From contig USCJ01000083.1 of assembly GCA_900553215.1 (NCBI GenBank), forward strand, positions 1 through 6,487: a DNA stretch of 6,487 nucleotides, in the 5' to 3' direction. Shown here in pieces: positions 5,513 through 6,487 of this stretch. Under the pieces are notes generated by a model that saw only the letters and a list, made by a program, of their open reading frames with translations, searched no databases and was not told the origin of the DNA. Source of the stretch: an uncultured Collinsella sp. (lineage in GTDB: Bacteria; Actinomycetota; Coriobacteriia; Coriobacteriales; Coriobacteriaceae). The stretch's first letter is position 1. The number at the start of each line of letters is the position of its first letter. Made by a program: the position numbers and the translations under genes.

Positions 5513-6148
5513 ATGAATAAAGATCTGTATCTGGTCCGTCATGGACAGACGATATTCAACCTTAAGCGTATCATTCAGGGGTGGAGTGACTCGCCGCTCA
5601 CACAGCTGGGCTGCGATCAGGCGGCGCGTGCCGGCATGTTCTTGCGTGCGCGCGGCATTGAGCCCGACCACGCCTACACCTCTACGCTGCACCGCACCGA
5701 ACAGACCATCGCCAACCTGTGGTCGGGCATGACGTACGAGCGCCTGGACGGTCTGCGCGAGTGGTTCTTTGGCGACTTTGAGGCCGAGCGCGTGATGCTT
5801 ATGCCCGAGCGCCCGTGGCGCGATTTCTATCGCCAGTTTGGCGGTGAGGGCCAGATGCAGGTGCGCGAGCGCATGGTGACGACGCTGACCGATCTTATGC
5901 GACGCCCGGACCATTCGTGCGTGCTCGCGGTGAGCCACGGGTCGGCCATCAAGGAGTTTTTGGATCACGTGAAGGGCACGGAGGCCGACGAGCGCGAGCG
6001 CGTGCCGGGCAACTGCTCGGTGCTGCATTTCGTGTTTGACGATACGACCGATACGTTTGAACTGGTTGAGATCTTTACGCAGGAAGACTACGCGCGCGAG
6101 CTGGGGCTTGAGCCGCTCGTGGCTGCCGCGGGTCCGCAGCGCGGGTAG
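5513..6148 (+). CDS. Histidine phosphatase family protein (second of tandem pair)
   Basis: The 211-residue protein is a diverged copy of its upstream neighbour. Catalytic residues sit at matching places: R9 and H10 in LVRHGQT, R61 in TSTLHRTEQT, E83 in LREWFFGDFE, and H142 in VSHGSA. Shared blocks include DLYLVRHGQT, QGW-DSPLT, DH-Y-S-L-R, LREW-FG, FGGE and CVLAVSHGSA. It differs in having F where the neighbour has LEG after the acid region (DFEAERV) and in a C-terminal extension of about 30 residues (from 181), rich in acidic residues and ending AAAGPQRG. The ATG at 5513 has AAAGGA five bases upstream; an earlier ATG at 5462 would overlap the upstream gene. A signal peptide is absent. The substrate is unknown. 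It is the last gene of the unit before the terminator at 6195-6231. Confidence 0.88.
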   Translation: MNKDLYLVRHGQTIFNLKRIIQGWSDSPLTQLGCDQAARAGMFLRARGIEPDHAYTSTLHRTEQTIANLWSGMTYERLDGLREWFFGDFEAERVMLMPERPWRDFYRQFGGEGQMQVRERMVTTLTDLMRRPDHSCVLAVSHGSAIKEFLDHVKGTEADERERVPGNCSVLHFVFDDTTDTFELVEIFTQEDYARELGLEPLVAAAGPQRG

Positions 6149-6194
6149 TTTGGGCGTGGCGGTGCGGGTCGCCGACTTACTTCTCGACGCAAAA

Positions 6195-6231
6195 GGGGCG
6201 GAGATGCATGTACCTGCTGCATCTCCGCCCC
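6195..6231. terminator. Bidirectional terminator between convergent genes
   Basis: GGGGCGGAGATGCA (6195-6208) and TGCATCTCCGCCCC (6218-6231) form a perfect 14-bp stem with a 9-nt loop. On the plus strand CTGTTTGTTG follows; on the minus strand TTTTGCG follows. It lies 46 nt after the second phosphatase gene and 45 nt after the minus-strand gene at the right edge, so it likely serves both. Confidence 0.85.
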
Positions 6232-6276
6232 CTGTTTGTTGAGCTGCCGATTTTTGTGCTGGGCGGTCTGGTCTTG

Positions 6277-6487
6277 CTAGAACCGCGCGACCTGGTGCGT
6301 GAGCAGACCTGTCGGAACTTGCGGCGCGGCGCCGCTGACCTGCGCGGCGGGGAAGAGCACGGCAACGGTAAAGTTGAACGGCTCCTTGCCGGTGTACGTT
6401 CCGGCGGCACGGGCCTCATCGGCCAGCAGCTGCGACGCCCCGGTCAGAGCGGCGGCGTAGGCGGGGTCGTCGGTCAGTGCCGGCTCC
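6277..6487 (-). CDS. C-terminal part of an unrecognised protein, cut by the window edge
   Basis: A minus-strand frame enters from the right edge and ends at TAG (6279-6277), giving 69 complete codons. The sequence begins EPALTDDPAY and ends PTGLLTHQVARF. It is rich in Ala, and its codons have the high third-position GC of the neighbouring genes. I see an amphipathic stretch (about AALTGASQLLADEARAAG) followed by a short hydrophobic strand, FNFTVAVLFPAAQV, but no catalytic motif, membrane segment or family signature. The start lies outside the window. Two other frames across this stretch are shorter or less protein-like. The gene is convergent with the phosphatase operon and shares its terminator. 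I do not recognise the family. Confidence 0.65.
   Translation of the reverse strand, partial: EPALTDDPAYAAALTGASQLLADEARAAGTYTGKEPFNFTVAVLFPAAQVSGAAPQVPTGLLTHQVARF

Overview
The window looks like chromosomal DNA of a high-GC Gram-positive gut actinobacterium, most likely Collinsella or a close relative in the Coriobacteriia. This is inferred from the GC-rich codon choice, the gene complement and general resemblance; no marker gene here proves it. The window carries ordinary housekeeping and accessory genes. I see no phage, IS element, CRISPR array, tRNA or rRNA, and no clear undescribed multi-gene system.

Layout, left to right. Positions 1-384 hold no convincing gene, only hairpins and possibly a dispersed intergenic repeat. 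A DEDDh 3'-5' exonuclease-like gene lies on the minus strand (486-1454), with a long terminator hairpin after it (385-420). A 171-bp divergent spacer then carries a good promoter and an abutting palindrome. It drives a plus-strand ArsP_2-type membrane transporter (1626-2714) with a very histidine-rich cytoplasmic-type loop. Two strong hairpins (2730-2798 and 2831-2876) separate it from a convergent minus-strand pair: a HdeD/DUF308 membrane protein gene (3362-3962) and a YaiI/YqxD (UPF0178) gene (2879-3361). The DUF308 gene is frameshifted near 3509. Its restored stop codon directly touches the YaiI start codon.

The right half is a probable plus-strand operon: a nitroreductase-family protein (4198-4869) and two tandem, diverged histidine-phosphatase paralogues (4953-5495 and 5513-6148). 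It ends at a perfect 14-bp stem terminator (6195-6231). A minus-strand gene enters from the right edge; only its last 69 codons are visible (6277-6487).

The most interesting signals are regulatory. A 19-bp sequence matching the DtxR/IdeR iron box at 15 of 19 positions sits just upstream of the nitroreductase. A 22-bp MntR-like palindrome abuts the -35 box of the metal-exporter-like gene. Together they suggest metal-responsive control of two separate transcription units. The other notable observations are the DUF308 frameshift beside a zero-gap, same-frame stop/start junction, and the tandem phosphatase pair.
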